The translations under genes and the position numbers were made by a program. A stretch of 64,000 nucleotides of DNA from Paraherbaspirillum soli (GTDB lineage: Bacteria; Pseudomonadota; Gammaproteobacteria; Burkholderiales; Burkholderiaceae_D). Shown here one piece after another: positions 52,668 to 62,426 of the stretch. The stretch is taken from contig NZ_JBHSMT010000025.1 of assembly GCF_042654985.1 (NCBI RefSeq), positions 1 through 64,000 of the forward strand, read 5' to 3'. How positions within the stretch are numbered: the first letter of the stretch is position 1; every line of letters begins with the position of its first letter. The notes under the pieces are model-generated. The model saw nothing but the letters and a program-made list of their open reading frames with translations. It did not search any database and was not told where the DNA came from.

Positions 52668-53753
52668 ATGAACCATTGGCTGCATGCGCTGACCACGCTG
52701 ATGACGCAAACGCCACCGACTTCCGCCGCGATCCTGATCACGGTGGCACAGGTGGAAGGCTCCGGCCCGCGTGAACCGGGAGCCAAAATGGTGGTGACCT
52801 CGGTGGCGCAATTCGACACCATAGGCGGCGGCCATCTTGAGCTGCGGGCGATCGAAATTGCGCGCGAGATGCTGCGGGAAGGATTGTCGATCAGCCGCGA
52901 GCGGCGCCTGCAAAGATTTCCGCTCGGGCCGTCGCTCGGCCAGTGCTGCGGCGGCGTCGTCCATCTGGCGTTCGAACGCATCACCTCGGCCGACGCCGAT
53001 TATTTCAGTCATCTGCAAACGCGCCTGTGCAACGCCGAAGACAGCTGGCGCGTGGTGGCGCTGGATGCGGCGTTGCCGCCGACCCTGTGCGACAACGATG
53101 GTCAACGCGTGCACGGTCCGGGCGGATTGCCGGCCTTGCCGGCGCTGCCATTCACGGCTGACGGCCCCTGCCGCGTTCTGCATGGCGCCAGCGGTCAGCG
53201 CTGGCTGCTGGATGGCTGCCTGGCGGTGCGGCCGCAATTGTTCCTGTTCGGCGCGGGGCATGTCGGTGCTGCGATCGTCAAGGCGCTGGGCGATTTGCCC
53301 TGTCGCGTGGTCTGGGTCGACGAGCGCGAAGAGATGTTCCCGGATCTGCTGCCGGCCAACGTCAGCATCGAGGCCACCGATGTGCCGGAGGCGCTGGTGG
53401 ACAGCGCTGCGCCCGGTTCCAGCTTCTTGGTGATGACCCACAACCACGCGCTGGACCAGCGTTTGTCGGCGCAAATTTTGCGGCGTGACGACGTCGCCTG
53501 GTTCGGCCTGATCGGATCGAAAACCAAGCGCATGCAGTTTGAGCATCGCTTGCGCGAGCGCGGGATTGCGCCGGAGCGTTTGGCCGAGATGGTCTGTCCG
53601 ATCGGCATCCCCGGCATTGTCGGCAAGGAACCGGCGGTCATCGCCGCGTCGGTCAGCGCGCAATTGCTGCAGGCCTGGGAACGGATCGCGCAGCAGCAGC
53701 AACGGTCTGCGGTGTCATCGCGGATGCAGGAAGCTACGGCTGGCATTGCTTAA
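52668..53753 (+). CDS. xdhC: Xanthine dehydrogenase accessory protein XdhC
   Basis: 361 residues. XdhC inserts the sulphurated molybdenum cofactor into XdhB and is not part of the mature enzyme. An N-terminal XdhC/CoxI domain (VEGSGPREPGAKMVV, then TIGGGHLELRAIEIAREML) is followed by a Rossmann-type domain (LFLFGAGHVGAAIVKALGDL, GLIGSKTKRMQFEHRLRERG). GGGAGCCTGAAC before ATG gives a good ribosome site. Directly downstream of xdhB (20 bases). Confidence 0.94.
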   Translation: MNHWLHALTTLMTQTPPTSAAILITVAQVEGSGPREPGAKMVVTSVAQFDTIGGGHLELRAIEIAREMLREGLSISRERRLQRFPLGPSLGQCCGGVVHLAFERITSADADYFSHLQTRLCNAEDSWRVVALDAALPPTLCDNDGQRVHGPGGLPALPALPFTADGPCRVLHGASGQRWLLDGCLAVRPQLFLFGAGHVGAAIVKALGDLPCRVVWVDEREEMFPDLLPANVSIEATDVPEALVDSAAPGSSFLVMTHNHALDQRLSAQILRRDDVAWFGLIGSKTKRMQFEHRLRERGIAPERLAEMVCPIGIPGIVGKEPAVIAASVSAQLLQAWERIAQQQQRSAVSSRMQEATAGIA

Positions 53754-53831
53754 GAGCTGCCCTTGATGCGGCGCTAACGATCATCCGATAATGCTGTTTG
53801 TTTGCTTATTTGCTTAAGAAGGAAGTACCTC

Positions 53832-55196
53832 ATGGCAGTCGCCAATCTCTCCGATCTCACCAACCTCAATCCGTCCACCCTGCAAGCCTATCGCGCCAGC
53901 GTGCTGCATTTCACCGCCGATCCGGCACAACATGCGGACGCTTATGCATGGCATGCAGATGGCTTGCTGGTGGTGGCCGATGGCCGGGTGCTGATGGTCG
54001 GCGACTATCTGCAACTGGCGACACAACTCAAGGCGTCGCTGTCGACGGAGCTGGAGATCCATGATTATCGCGGCAAGATCATCATGCCGGGCTTTATCGA
54101 CACCCACGTCCACTATCCGCAAACCGACATGATCGCGTCGCCGTCGCCGGGCTTGCTGCCATGGCTGGAAAAGTACACCTTCCCGACCGAACGCAAGTTC
54201 AGCGATCCTTCCCATGCCAGCGACGTCGCGCACTTTTTTATCGACGAACTGCTGCGCTGCGGCACCACCACTGCGATGGTGTATTGCACCGTGAACCCGA
54301 CTTCGGTCGATGCATTTTTCAACGAGAGCGAAAAGCGCGATCTGCGCATGGTCGCCGGCAAGGTGCTGATGGATAGGAATTGCCCCGCCTTTTTGCAAGA
54401 TACGGCCGAGGGCGGCGTTCGCGAAAGCGAAGAGCTGCTGAAAAAATGGCACGGCCGCGGCCGTCAAATGTATGCGATCACGCCGCGCTTCGCGCCGACT
54501 TCCAGCAACGCTCAGATGCAACTGACGGGCGAACTGGCACGCGCTTATCCGGACGCATTTCTACAGACTCACGTCGCCGAAAATACCGACGAAGTAGCCT
54601 GGGTCAAGTCACTGTACCCGGATGCGCGCAGCTATCTGGATGTCTACGACAAGTACGGCATGTTGCGGCCGCGCTCGATGTACGCGCATTGCATCTGGCT
54701 CGACGACGGCGATCGGCAGCGCATGGCGGAAACCGGATCGGCGATTTCGATTTGCCCCACTTCCAATCTGTTCCTCGGCAGCGGCCTGTTCGATTTTGAG
54801 CGTGCCGATGCGTTGCAGGTGCCGTTGTCGCTGGCTACCGATGTCGGCGGCGGCACCAGCTTTTCGATGTTGCAGACGATGAATGAGGCCTACAAGGTCG
54901 CCCGCATGGGCAATTGCTTTCTGCCTGCGTTGCGGATGTTCTATCTGGCGACGCTGGGCGCTGCCCGCAGCATGCGGCTGGAGGACACTATCGGCAATTT
55001 CGCTGCGGGCAACGAAGCCGACTTTATCGTGCTCGATCCAAAAGCGACGCCGTTACTGGCGCGTCGCAGTATGCGCACGGAGAGCCTGGAAGAGTTGCTG
55101 TTTGCGCTGGCGCTGCTGGGGGACGATAGGACTATTGCGGCGACTTATGCCGCCGGCAAACTGGTGCATAGACGCGAGTATCCGTCAGACATTTAA
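53832..55196 (+). CDS. guaD: Guanine deaminase
   Basis: 454 residues from ATG 53832 (MAVANLSDLTNLNPSTLQAY), GGAAG upstream; an earlier frame start adds only 10 unlikely residues. Amidohydrolase that turns guanine into xanthine for XdhABC. Zinc ligands: HVH in GFIDTHVHYPQTDM, H in FLQTHVAENTDEVAW, H in MYAHCIWLDD, D in LATDVGGGTSFSML. GuaD signature PWLEKYTFPTERKF is present. Last gene of the purine catabolic group and same strand as xdhABC (78-base gap). Confidence 0.96.
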   Translation: MAVANLSDLTNLNPSTLQAYRASVLHFTADPAQHADAYAWHADGLLVVADGRVLMVGDYLQLATQLKASLSTELEIHDYRGKIIMPGFIDTHVHYPQTDMIASPSPGLLPWLEKYTFPTERKFSDPSHASDVAHFFIDELLRCGTTTAMVYCTVNPTSVDAFFNESEKRDLRMVAGKVLMDRNCPAFLQDTAEGGVRESEELLKKWHGRGRQMYAITPRFAPTSSNAQMQLTGELARAYPDAFLQTHVAENTDEVAWVKSLYPDARSYLDVYDKYGMLRPRSMYAHCIWLDDGDRQRMAETGSAISICPTSNLFLGSGLFDFERADALQVPLSLATDVGGGTSFSMLQTMNEAYKVARMGNCFLPALRMFYLATLGAARSMRLEDTIGNFAAGNEADFIVLDPKATPLLARRSMRTESLEELLFALALLGDDRTIAATYAAGKLVHRREYPSDI

Positions 55197-55271
55197 TTCG
55201 AGCGAAGCGTTGCGATGCTTGCTGGATTTTGACGACGCAGTCGCCGTGAAGGCGACCAGCGGGCGTTGCGT

Positions 55272-56801
55272 CTACGGCCGTAACATATACCGGTTGTCGC
55301 TGACGCATTCGTAGCGTTGCAGGATATTGCCGAACTCGTCCACGCTTTCCAGGTACACATCGAAATGCCACAGGCGCGCCATGTGCCGCAGCATTTCATC
55401 CGTGTTGTTGGCCAGCGGTCGGCCATCGCTGCGGAAGTGGCGCAGCGTCAGACTGCGATCGCCGCGCGTATTGACTGACCAGACCTGGATATTCGGCTCG
55501 CGATGATTGATGTCGTATTGCCGGGACAGCACTTGACGCACGTATTGATAACCGGCGTCGTTATGAATCGCCGAGACTTCCAATTCGCTGCGGTTTTCAT
55601 CGTCCAATACGGAAAACAGGCGCATGTCGCGTATCAATTTGGGCGACAGATATTGCGCGACAAAGCTCTCATCCTTGAAGTTGCGCATCGCGTAATGCAG
55701 TGCGTCCAGCCACGGCGTACCCGCCAGTTCGGGGAACCAGAGATAATCTTCCTCGGTCGGTTTTTCACAGATGCGCCGAATGTCGCACATCATCGAAAAT
55801 CCCAGCGCATACGGATTGATCCCGCTGTAATACGACTTGGTGATCGGCGGCTGGTACACCACGTTGCTGTGCGAGTGCAAAAATTCCATCATAAAGCCAT
55901 CGGTCAGGCGGCCTTGATCGTAGAGCGTGTTCAAGATCGTGTAATGCCAGAACGTGGCCCAGCCTTCGTTCATCACTTGCGTTTGCCGTTGCGGATAAAA
56001 GTATTGCGCGACCTTGCGTACGATACGGATGACTTCGCGCTCCCAGGGCTCCAGCAGCGGCGAATTTTTCTCGGCAAAATACAACAGGTTTTCTTGCGGC
56101 TCGGGCGGGAAGCGTCCACCAACCTGTTCGGCCATTTCTTCCTTTTTTTCCGGCAAGGTGCTCCACAGTTCATTCACCTGCGATTGCATGTATTGTTCGC
56201 GTTCGCGGCGCTGCGCCTGCTCTTTTGCCAGCGACAATTTCTGCGGCCGCTTGTAGCGATCGACGCCGTAGTGCATCAGCGCGTGACATGAATCGAGCAG
56301 TTCCTCCACCTTCGACAAGCCGTAGCGCTCTTCGCATTCGGCGATGTGGCTCTTTGCGTACACCAGATAATCGATGATTGCGCGCGCATCCGTCCACAAC
56401 TGGAACAGGTAATTGCCCTTGAAGAACGAGTTATGTCCGTACGCCGCATGCGCCACCACCAGCGCCTGCATCGTCATCGTATTTTCTTCCATCAAATAGG
56501 CGATGCAAGGATCCGAGTTGATGACGATTTCGTAGGCCAAGCCCATTTGCCCGCGCTTGTAATCGCGTTCGGTGGTGAGGAAATGCTTGCCGAACGACCA
56601 GTGCCGATAATTGACCGGCATCCCGGACGACGCATAGGCATCCATCATTTGTTCGGCCGAAATGATCTCCAGTTGAATCGGATAAACATCCAGTTTATAG
56701 CTGGCCGCCACCCGCGCAATTTCCTGTTCATATTGTTCGATCAGCTCGAAGGTCCAATCGGATGGGCACGGCAGCGGCTTGTTGACCGGGCAGGAACTCA
56801 T
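55272..56801 (-). CDS. SpoVR family protein (YcgB-like)
   Basis: 509 residues, same length as E. coli YcgB (510). SpoVR features: DWTFELIEQYEQEIARVAAS at the start, YEIVINSDPCIAYLMEENTM, AHAAYGHNSFFKGNYLF and MNEGWATFWHYTILNTLYDQ, which contains conserved His/Glu residues. Biochemical role unknown; in Bacillus it affects spore cortex formation, in proteobacteria it goes with PrkA and YeaH and responds to stress or starvation. Start overlaps the yeaH stop by 4 bases. Confidence 0.95.
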   Translation of the reverse strand: MSSCPVNKPLPCPSDWTFELIEQYEQEIARVAASYKLDVYPIQLEIISAEQMMDAYASSGMPVNYRHWSFGKHFLTTERDYKRGQMGLAYEIVINSDPCIAYLMEENTMTMQALVVAHAAYGHNSFFKGNYLFQLWTDARAIIDYLVYAKSHIAECEERYGLSKVEELLDSCHALMHYGVDRYKRPQKLSLAKEQAQRREREQYMQSQVNELWSTLPEKKEEMAEQVGGRFPPEPQENLLYFAEKNSPLLEPWEREVIRIVRKVAQYFYPQRQTQVMNEGWATFWHYTILNTLYDQGRLTDGFMMEFLHSHSNVVYQPPITKSYYSGINPYALGFSMMCDIRRICEKPTEEDYLWFPELAGTPWLDALHYAMRNFKDESFVAQYLSPKLIRDMRLFSVLDDENRSELEVSAIHNDAGYQYVRQVLSRQYDINHREPNIQVWSVNTRGDRSLTLRHFRSDGRPLANNTDEMLRHMARLWHFDVYLESVDEFGNILQRYECVSDNRYMLRP

Positions 56802-58063
56802 GTTCTCACCTGTTTTTCAAATAACTCGCGGAATACCGGATAAATCTCGCCCGCCGTTTGTACTTTTTTCATTGCGAAATGAGGATAAACGGCGGCTACC
56901 TGCTCGTACTCGGTCCATAAATTCTGCTCTTCGACGGTCACCTGGATGTATGCAAAATAGCGTGCTCGCGGCAGGATTTCCTGCTCCAGCAACTGTCGGC
57001 ATTTCGGCGAATCGTCATTCCAGTTGTCGCCATCGGAAGCCTGTGCGCCGTAGATATTCCAATCGCCGGGAGGATAACGATCGTCAATGATCTGCTTCAT
57101 CAATTCCAGCGCGCTCGACACCACCGTACCGCCGCTTTCCTGCGAGTGAAAGAACGTATCTTCATTCACCTCGTCGGCACGCGTGTGGTGACGGATGAAG
57201 ACTACCTCGATATGTTCGTAACTTCTGGTAAGGAACAGATAAAGCAGGATAAAAAAGCGCTTGGACAAATCTTTGCGTTGTTCGTCCATCGATCCCGATA
57301 CGTCCATCACGCAAAACATTACGGCCTGGGTCGACGGTTGCGGCAGCTTGATGCGATTGACGTAGCGCAGGTCGAATGGATCAATGAAAGGAATGCGCCA
57401 GATACGCCCTTTCAAGTGATGGATATCCTCTTCCAGGCGTCTGATTTCGTCGCGCCTGTCTTCTGGATCCGCCTTCAGCGTTTCCATCAGCTGCTCCAGT
57501 TCGCGCAACTTGGCTACCAGCGGCGAACCCAATGCGATGCGACGCCCGAGCGAACTGCGCAGCGAACGCACGATGTCGATGTTGTTAGGCGTGCCGTCGA
57601 CGGAATAACCTGCCCGCATGCTTTTCCAACTCGGCACGGACATCAGATTGGTCTTGATCAAGCGCGGCAGTTCCAGGTCTTCGAAGAAGTACTGCATGAA
57701 TTCTTCGCGCGACAGCTGGAAGATGAACTCATCTTCGCCCTCGCCCTGATCGCTGGCCGAACTACCGCCACCGCCAGCACCGCTATTCGGGCGCGCAATG
57801 CGATCCCCTTGCAAATAATCTTGATTGCCGGGATGGACGATCTCGCGCGTGCCGCCGGGACCATGGCTAAACACCGGCTCGGTGATGCCCTTGCGCGGGA
57901 TGCTGATGCTTTTGGCGTTCTCGATTTCCTTGATGCCGCGATCACGCACAGCCTCGGTTACTGAATGTTGGATGGCTGTCCGAAAACGTCGCAAAAACCG
58001 TTCTCTATTGGCAATACTCTTATTCTTGCCGGACAGCCTACGATCGATTATCTGATGCAACAC
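56798..58063 (-). CDS. yeaH: YeaH/YhbH family protein (DUF444, VWA-like)
   Basis: 421 residues (E. coli YeaH 427). DUF444 family: opening IIDRRLSGKNKSIANRERFL, ISIPRKGITEPVFSHGPGG, and a von Willebrand A-like part with the metal site AVMFCVMDVSGSMDEQRKDL and SGGTVVSSALELMKQII. Proposed partner of the PrkA kinase, with function unknown. Linked by 4-base overlap to spoVR downstream; the gap to prkA upstream is filled by a family A repeat. Confidence 0.94.
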   Translation of the reverse strand: MLHQIIDRRLSGKNKSIANRERFLRRFRTAIQHSVTEAVRDRGIKEIENAKSISIPRKGITEPVFSHGPGGTREIVHPGNQDYLQGDRIARPNSGAGGGGSSASDQGEGEDEFIFQLSREEFMQYFFEDLELPRLIKTNLMSVPSWKSMRAGYSVDGTPNNIDIVRSLRSSLGRRIALGSPLVAKLRELEQLMETLKADPEDRRDEIRRLEEDIHHLKGRIWRIPFIDPFDLRYVNRIKLPQPSTQAVMFCVMDVSGSMDEQRKDLSKRFFILLYLFLTRSYEHIEVVFIRHHTRADEVNEDTFFHSQESGGTVVSSALELMKQIIDDRYPPGDWNIYGAQASDGDNWNDDSPKCRQLLEQEILPRARYFAYIQVTVEEQNLWTEYEQVAAVYPHFAMKKVQTAGEIYPVFRELFEKQVRT

Positions 58064-58146
58064 GATCCAGTCTCCTTGTCGGAACGCGCCTGGTGAGCTA
58101 CTGACAACGATGACAGCATTGCCAGTTCGCAGTCGCTACATCATTG

Positions 58147-58268
58147 CACCTCTAAAAATCGTCACGAGCTTCCCAAGGATAGGGGGCGACAATGTTCCGC
58201 CGCCGTACACCGGCGCGGTAGACATCGCCGCCCCCGAGACTGGGTTGCCCGGTAAATTTGCAGAGCCG
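58147..58268. repeat. Family A repeat, diverged, between prkA and yeaH
   Basis: CACCTCTAAAAATCGTCACGAG at one end (first 20: CACCTCTAAAAATCGTCACG) and CCGGTAAATTTGCAGAG at the other resemble the family A ends; interior CGCCGTACACCGGCGCGGTA is a changed central hairpin. Confidence 0.68.
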
Positions 58269-58272
58269 CCCA

Positions 58273-60195
58273 TCACGACGACTTACGCACTCGCAGATAC
58301 CATTCGCACAGCAAACGCACTTGCTTTGGCGTGTAACCTTTGCTGACCATGCGATTGACGAAGTCCTCATGTTTGCGTAATTCTTCGGTGGAGCCTTTGG
58401 CGTTGAACGAAATAACCGGCAACAAATCCTCTGTATTCGAGAACATTTTTTTCTCGATGACCACCCGCAATTTTTCGTAGCTGGTCCAGAGCGGATTCTT
58501 GCCAGCATTCGATACCCTTGCCCGCAGCACGAAGTTGACAATTTCATTACGAAAATCTTTCGGATTGCTGATGCCGGCCGGTTTTTCGATTTTCTCCAGT
58601 TCGCTGTTCAAGGCCGCCCGGTCGAAACTTTCACCGGTGTCATGATCGCGGTACTCCTGATCCTGGATCCAGAAGTCTGCATAAGTGACATAGCGGTCAA
58701 ATACGTTTTGGCCGTATTCCGAATAGGATTCCAGATAAGCGGTTTGAATTTCCTTGCCGATGAATTCGGCGTAACGCGTGGCCAGCGTATCCTTGACGAA
58801 GGATAAATATTTTTGCTCCACTTCTGGCGGGAACTGTTCGCGTTCGATCTGCTGTTCGAGCACATACATCAGGTGCACCGGATTGGCCGCTACTTCAGTC
58901 GAATCGAAGTTGAAAACGCGCGACAGGATCTTGAAGGAAAAGCGGGTCGAGACGCCGGTCATGCCTTCGTCGACGCCGGCATAATCGCGGTACTCCTGGA
59001 AAGACTTGGCTTTGGGATCGCTATCTTTCAGATTGTCGCCGTTATACACCTGCATTTTCGAAAAGATACTTGAGTTCTCCGGTTCGCGAAGGCGCGTCAA
59101 TATCGCGAATTGCGCCATCATTTTCAATGTGCCCGGTGCGCAAATGGCTTTTTCAAGCGACGAAGTGCGAATCAGCTTCTCGTAGATCTTAATTTCTTCC
59201 GAAACCCGCAGGCAATAAGGGACCTTGACGATGTAAATACGATCCAGCAATGCTTCATTATTTTTGTTGTTGCGGAAGGCCTTCCATTCGGATTCGTTGG
59301 AGTGCGCCAGGATAATGCCGTCGAACGGAATCGCGCCGAAACCTTCAGTACCCTTGAAATTGCCTTCTTGCGTCGCCGTCAGCAACGGATGCAGCACCTT
59401 GATCGGCGCTTTGAACATTTCGACAAATTCCAATAAGCCCTGATTCGACAGGCACAGACCGCCGGAATAGCTGTACGCGTCGGCGTCATCCTGCGAATAT
59501 TGCTCCAGTTTGCGGATGTCGACCTTGCCTACCAGCGTTGAAATATCCTGATTGTTTTCATCGCCCGGCTCGGTTTTTGAAATCCCGACCTGACGCAATA
59601 TCGACGGATAGCGTTTAACCACACGGAATTTGCGGATATCGCCGTTGAATTCGTGCAGCCGCTTTACGGCCCATGGACTCAGGATCGATTTTATATAGCG
59701 GCGCGGGATGCCGTATTGCTCTTCGAGGATGGCGCCATCCTCTTCATAGTCGAACAAGCCAAGCGGCGACTCATTGACCGGCGAGCCCTTGATTGAATAG
59801 AACGGTACGTGTTCCATCAATTGTTTCAGTCGTTCTGCGATCGACGATTTGCCGCCGCCGACTGGGCCCAGCAAATACAGGATCTGTTTCCGCTCTTCCA
59901 GGCCTTGAGCCGCATGGCGGAAGTAGGCGACCACTTGTTCGATCACCTCCTCGGCTCCGTAAAACTCCTTGAAGGTCGGATAGATCTTGAGCACCTTGTT
60001 GGCAAAGATCCGCGATAGCGTTTGATCTTGGCGAGTATCGATCTTCTGGGGTTCGCCTATCGCCATCAGCATGCGTTCCCCGGCCGTCGCATAGACGGCA
60101 GGATCGTTCTTACAAAGCGACAGATATTCTTCTAACGAAAACTCTTCTTCTCTGGTTTTGTCGAACCGGCTCGCAAAGCTGCTGTAGATATCCAT
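58273..60195 (-). CDS. prkA: PrkA serine protein kinase (YeaG-like)
   Basis: 640 residues (E. coli YeaG 644). AAA-type N-terminal domain with Walker A GPVGGGKS at 110-117, NESPLGLFDYEEDGA and a Walker B-like GIILAHSNESEW; a C-terminal PrkA kinase-like domain (residues about 400-620). Member of a widespread family active under nitrogen or general starvation. GGGGGTGAT before ATG. First gene of prkA-yeaH-spoVR; no clear sigma-54 or other promoter motif could be read in the 221-base upstream gap. Confidence 0.96.
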   Translation of the reverse strand: MDIYSSFASRFDKTREEEFSLEEYLSLCKNDPAVYATAGERMLMAIGEPQKIDTRQDQTLSRIFANKVLKIYPTFKEFYGAEEVIEQVVAYFRHAAQGLEERKQILYLLGPVGGGKSSIAERLKQLMEHVPFYSIKGSPVNESPLGLFDYEEDGAILEEQYGIPRRYIKSILSPWAVKRLHEFNGDIRKFRVVKRYPSILRQVGISKTEPGDENNQDISTLVGKVDIRKLEQYSQDDADAYSYSGGLCLSNQGLLEFVEMFKAPIKVLHPLLTATQEGNFKGTEGFGAIPFDGIILAHSNESEWKAFRNNKNNEALLDRIYIVKVPYCLRVSEEIKIYEKLIRTSSLEKAICAPGTLKMMAQFAILTRLREPENSSIFSKMQVYNGDNLKDSDPKAKSFQEYRDYAGVDEGMTGVSTRFSFKILSRVFNFDSTEVAANPVHLMYVLEQQIEREQFPPEVEQKYLSFVKDTLATRYAEFIGKEIQTAYLESYSEYGQNVFDRYVTYADFWIQDQEYRDHDTGESFDRAALNSELEKIEKPAGISNPKDFRNEIVNFVLRARVSNAGKNPLWTSYEKLRVVIEKKMFSNTEDLLPVISFNAKGSTEELRKHEDFVNRMVSKGYTPKQVRLLCEWYLRVRKSS

Positions 60196-60416
60196 ATCAC
60201 CCCCGCATCAACGATGTTGCGAAAACAGATTGAATGAACTCACATTATGCTTATTAGATTTCCCGCTTCCTGACAGTTCCTTGATGAAATAGTGCCGCTT
60301 TCGAAGTAACGCAGAAGAGGGCTATACGTTTTGATTCTATATCTTTTTCTGAGATACAACAGAAGATTGTGCAGAAACGCGACATCTAAACCAAATCCTG
60401 TACACCTTCATTTATA

Positions 60417-61652
60417 TCACTTCTCGTTCCACGGCGCGACCTTGGTCAATATCAGCATGCCTGGCACCGCCAGCCAGAAGCACAGAACGAAGAACGTAAA
60501 CCAGCCGGTTTCGGCAACGATGTATCCCACCGATGAATTGATAAATGTACGCGGCACCGCTGCCAGACTGGTGAACAATGCATATTGGGTCGCAGTGTAG
60601 CGCGGATCGGTGGTACGGGCGATGTATGCCACGAAAGCCGCGGTACCGAGACCAACGCCGAAGGCCTCGCCGCCGATCACTATTGCCAGCACGATCGGAT
60701 CTGCGCCGACTTGCGCCAACCACGCGAACCCGAGTATGGTCACGGCCTGCACCACGCCAAAAATCCACAACGCCCGATTGATCCCGAGCTGAACCATCCA
60801 GATGCCGCCCACTAGCCCACCAACCAGGCTGGCCCAAAGACTGGTGGTCTTGGAAATCGCCCCGATCTGCGTCAGCGAAAATCCAAGGTCGATATAAAAC
60901 CTCGTGGCAAGAGCGGTCGCCATGCTGTCGCCCAGCTTGTACAGGAAAATGAAACCCAGGATCCACAACGCGCTTCGCCATCCATCGCGCGCAATAAACT
61001 CTTGAAACGGCAGCAGTACCGCCTCGCGAATATTCTTCGGCGGTGCGCCATATACAGTCGGCTCCTTGATCAGCAAGGTGCAAATCAAGCCTGGCAGCAT
61101 GAAGGCTGCGGTAATCCAGAATACGGCCTGCCATGCCATGTGATCGGCCAGGAACAGCGACAGCGCCCCCGGCACCATGCCGGCCACCTTGTAGGCATTC
61201 ACATTGACGGCGGCGCCCAATCCTTGCTCACTGTCAGGCAGGATTTCACGCCGATAGGCATCGATCACGATATCCTGGCTGGCCGACAAAAAAGCCACCA
61301 GCGATGCGATGCCGGCAATCGTCGCCACCTGCGTATTCGGATCGAGCATGCCCATGGCGCCGATGGCGACGAACAAAGTCGCCTGCGTCAATGCCATCCA
61401 GCCGCGCCGACGGCCCAATTTCCCGAAATGAAAACGGTCCATCAACGGCGACCACAGGAATTTCCAGGTGTAAGGAAACATCACCAGCGCGAACAAGCCG
61501 AGCGCCTTCACATTCAGGCCGGATTTGGTAAGCCAGGCTTGCAACAGGCTGAGCAAAATGAACAACGGCAAGCCTGAACTGAAGCCGAGAAAAGCGCAGA
61601 TCAGCATGCGCCGGTTGAGATAGTGATGCCAGGGGCGTGAAGTTGATGTCAT
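60417..61652 (-). CDS. ampG: AmpG-type muropeptide MFS permease
   Basis: 411 residues from ATG 61652 (MTSTSRPWHHYLNRRMLICA); the frame upstream to 61766 is translated from a repeat. Fourteen or so hydrophobic segments; the AmpG pattern FLGFSSGLPLFILLSLLQAW opens the protein, then PYTWKFLWSPLMDRFHFGKL GRRRGW, DIVIDAYRREILPDSEQGLG and GEAFGVGLGTAAFVAYIART. It imports GlcNAc-anhydroMurNAc muropeptides for cell-wall recycling and beta-lactamase control. No ampD or ampR nearby. Confidence 0.93.
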   Translation of the reverse strand: MTSTSRPWHHYLNRRMLICAFLGFSSGLPLFILLSLLQAWLTKSGLNVKALGLFALVMFPYTWKFLWSPLMDRFHFGKLGRRRGWMALTQATLFVAIGAMGMLDPNTQVATIAGIASLVAFLSASQDIVIDAYRREILPDSEQGLGAAVNVNAYKVAGMVPGALSLFLADHMAWQAVFWITAAFMLPGLICTLLIKEPTVYGAPPKNIREAVLLPFQEFIARDGWRSALWILGFIFLYKLGDSMATALATRFYIDLGFSLTQIGAISKTTSLWASLVGGLVGGIWMVQLGINRALWIFGVVQAVTILGFAWLAQVGADPIVLAIVIGGEAFGVGLGTAAFVAYIARTTDPRYTATQYALFTSLAAVPRTFINSSVGYIVAETGWFTFFVLCFWLAVPGMLILTKVAPWNEK

Positions 61653-61680
61653 GGATGCGCCCGTTGTTGCGGGAGGTTTT

Positions 61681-61817
61681 AGGACATCTCTAAAAATAGT
61701 CACGAGCCGCTCAAAGTCGGGCAGCGGTATTGCAAGACCATGCGGCCGGACGGCTGTACGGTACACGTCGCAAGCCCGGCCTTGACGAAATGACGCTCGG
61801 CAGTGGATTTTCAGGGA
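61681..61817. repeat. Family A repeat, diverged
   Basis: GACATCTCTAAAAATAGTCACG at the left (first 20: GACATCTCTAAAAATAGTCA) and AGTGGATTTTCAGGGATGGC at the right. It fills the gap between metW and ampG. Confidence 0.6.
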
Positions 61818-61823
61818 TGGCCG

Positions 61824-62426
61824 TCATTTTTTACGAAAACGGAAGACTGCGAGACTACCACGCCAGTTGGGTAGCACCGATATCGGTTGCCCGTCGTGCA
61901 GCGCGACGCACTCGAGCACTTCCAGCCCCACTTCGTTCGCCAGCTCTTCAAAATCCTTGATGGTTGCGCAACGCAAATTGGGGGTGTCGTACCATTCATA
62001 CGGCAGCGTTTTCGACACCGGCATACGGCCGCGCAATAACGCCACCCGATGCGGCCAGTAAGCGAAATTGGGAAAAGACACGATCGCTTCGCGCCCCACC
62101 CGCGCGATGTCGCGCAATACACCTTCGACGTTCTTCATCATTTGCAACGCCGACAAACACAGCACGGTATCAAATGCATTGTCGGCAAACATCGCCAAAC
62201 CCACTTCCAGATCCTGCTGAATCACCGAGACTCCGCGCGCCACGCACGCCGGAATTTTTTCATCGTCGATTTCAACGCCGTAACCGCCGCACTGCTTGTC
62301 GGATTGCAGGTAGTCGAGCATGACGCCGTCGCCGCAGCCAAGATCCAGCACCTGCGATTGGCCGCGTACCCAGTGGGCGATAAAAGCCAGATCGGGCCGC
62401 AAGCTGCTTAGTTGATTAAAGTTCAT
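61824..62426 (-). CDS. metW: Methionine biosynthesis protein MetW
   Basis: 200 residues. SAM-dependent methyltransferase fold, with motif I VLDLGCGDGVMLDYLQSDKQ and later LCLSALQMMKNVEGVLRDIA; MetW family features near NFAYWPHRVALLRGRMPVS. It assists MetX in activating homoserine in proteobacteria. It overlaps metX by 4 bases, the usual metXW coupling. Confidence 0.95.
   Translation of the reverse strand: MNFNQLSSLRPDLAFIAHWVRGQSQVLDLGCGDGVMLDYLQSDKQCGGYGVEIDDEKIPACVARGVSVIQQDLEVGLAMFADNAFDTVLCLSALQMMKNVEGVLRDIARVGREAIVSFPNFAYWPHRVALLRGRMPVSKTLPYEWYDTPNLRCATIKDFEELANEVGLEVLECVALHDGQPISVLPNWRGSLAVFRFRKK

Noticed and set aside
60196..60416. Sigma-54 promoter before prkA
   Set aside because: A CGGCAC word is present on the correct strand, but no TTGC-type -12 element follows at the required spacing.
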